A stretch of 8,884 nt of DNA from JBGTKH01 sp041744735 (lineage in GTDB: Bacteria > Planctomycetota > Planctomycetia > Pirellulales > Pirellulaceae): NCBI GenBank assembly GCA_041744735.1, contig JBGTKH010000056.1, positions 1 through 8,884 on the forward strand. Reading direction: 5' to 3'. Position 1 is the first letter of the stretch. Each line of letters starts with the position of its first letter. Under the pieces are notes generated by a model. The model saw only the letters and a list, made by a program, of their open reading frames with translations, did no database searches and was not told the origin of the DNA. Shown piece after piece: positions 8,627 to 8,884 of the stretch. Made by a program: the position numbers and the translations under genes.

Positions 8627-8884
8627 ATGAAGCCCATCAGTCAGAAGCCGGCCGAGCCGCAGCGCTCGGCGGGTTGGGAGTGGTTGTTGTGCGGCGTGCT
8701 GCTGTCGGCCACGATGTTGAATTACGCCGATCGCCAGGCGCTGCCGATGATGGCCGCCCGCGTGAAGACGGAACTGAAACTGAATAACCAACAGTACGGC
8801 CAGGTCGAAGGCATCTTCGGGCTGGCGTTCGGCGTCGGGGCGCTCGTGTGTGGAATCTTGGCGGACTGGATCAGCGTCCGCTGG
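8627..8884 (+). CDS. Major facilitator superfamily transporter (partial, N-terminal 86 codons)
   Basis: The first 86 residues of a membrane transporter that continues past the right edge. After a short polar N-terminus, WEWLLCGVLLSATMLNYADRQ begins transmembrane helix 1 with an NYxDRQ signature like that of anion:cation/hexuronate-type MFS proteins. The loop LKLNNQQYGQVEGIFGLAFG leads into helix 2, which ends at GILADWISVRW, matching the MFS loop 2-3 motif (G-x-L-A-D). Members move sugar acids or organic anions, usually with protons; the substrate cannot be told from this part. The ATG at 8627 is the first in this frame with coding sense; GGA lies about 6 nt upstream, a weak Shine-Dalgarno. 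A nearby ATG at 8616 is closed after four codons. It is not obviously linked to the lipid genes. Confidence 0.88.
   Translation, partial: MKPISQKPAEPQRSAGWEWLLCGVLLSATMLNYADRQALPMMAARVKTELKLNNQQYGQVEGIFGLAFGVGALVCGILADWISVRW

Overview
The window looks like a chromosomal stretch of a GC-rich planctomycete, probably of the Pirellulales/Gemmatales side. That is an inference from gene content: a squalene-hopene-cyclase-type gene, a DUF116 domain fused to a polyprenyl diphosphate synthase, an Rpn-type PD-(D/E)XK gene with no ATG start, and small palindromic repeats. No rRNA, tRNA or CRISPR array is visible, and taxonomy cannot be proven from this sequence alone.

Layout. The left two thirds (1-5756) is read on the minus strand. 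In order of transcription it holds: (i) a class II terpene cyclase of the squalene-hopene type; (ii) after 12 nt, a 621-aa DUF116-polyprenyl synthase fusion, whose Shine-Dalgarno overlaps the cyclase stop codon; (iii) a 134-nt gap carrying two inverted copies of a palindromic repeat; (iv) a chorismate-lyase-like protein; (v) a roughly 500-nt gap with no convincing gene; and (vi) the N-terminal 265 residues of a flavoprotein with flavin-dependent-halogenase signatures, which runs off the left edge. The right third is read mostly on the plus strand: an Rpn-family nuclease/transposase gene (divergent from the cyclase), a radical SAM protein, a decayed prolyl-oligopeptidase fragment on the minus strand, and the first 86 codons of a major facilitator superfamily transporter that runs off the right edge.

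How the genes may work together. The cyclase and the fused prenyl synthase are almost certainly one isoprenoid transcription unit: one protein would make a prenyl diphosphate and the other cyclises a polyprenoid such as squalene. The chorismate-lyase-like and halogenase-like genes downstream suggest an aromatic acid (4-hydroxybenzoate type) and its oxidation or halogenation. Whether these two pairs form one hybrid pathway is open, because repeats and a long gap separate them and no aromatic prenyltransferase is present in the window.

Most worth following up: a palindromic mini-repeat lying in frame inside the cyclase gene; the DUF116-prenyl synthase fusion, with a cysteine-rich front half and altered catalytic motifs; the paired inverted repeats; and the chorismate lyase/halogenase-like pairing beside terpenoid genes.
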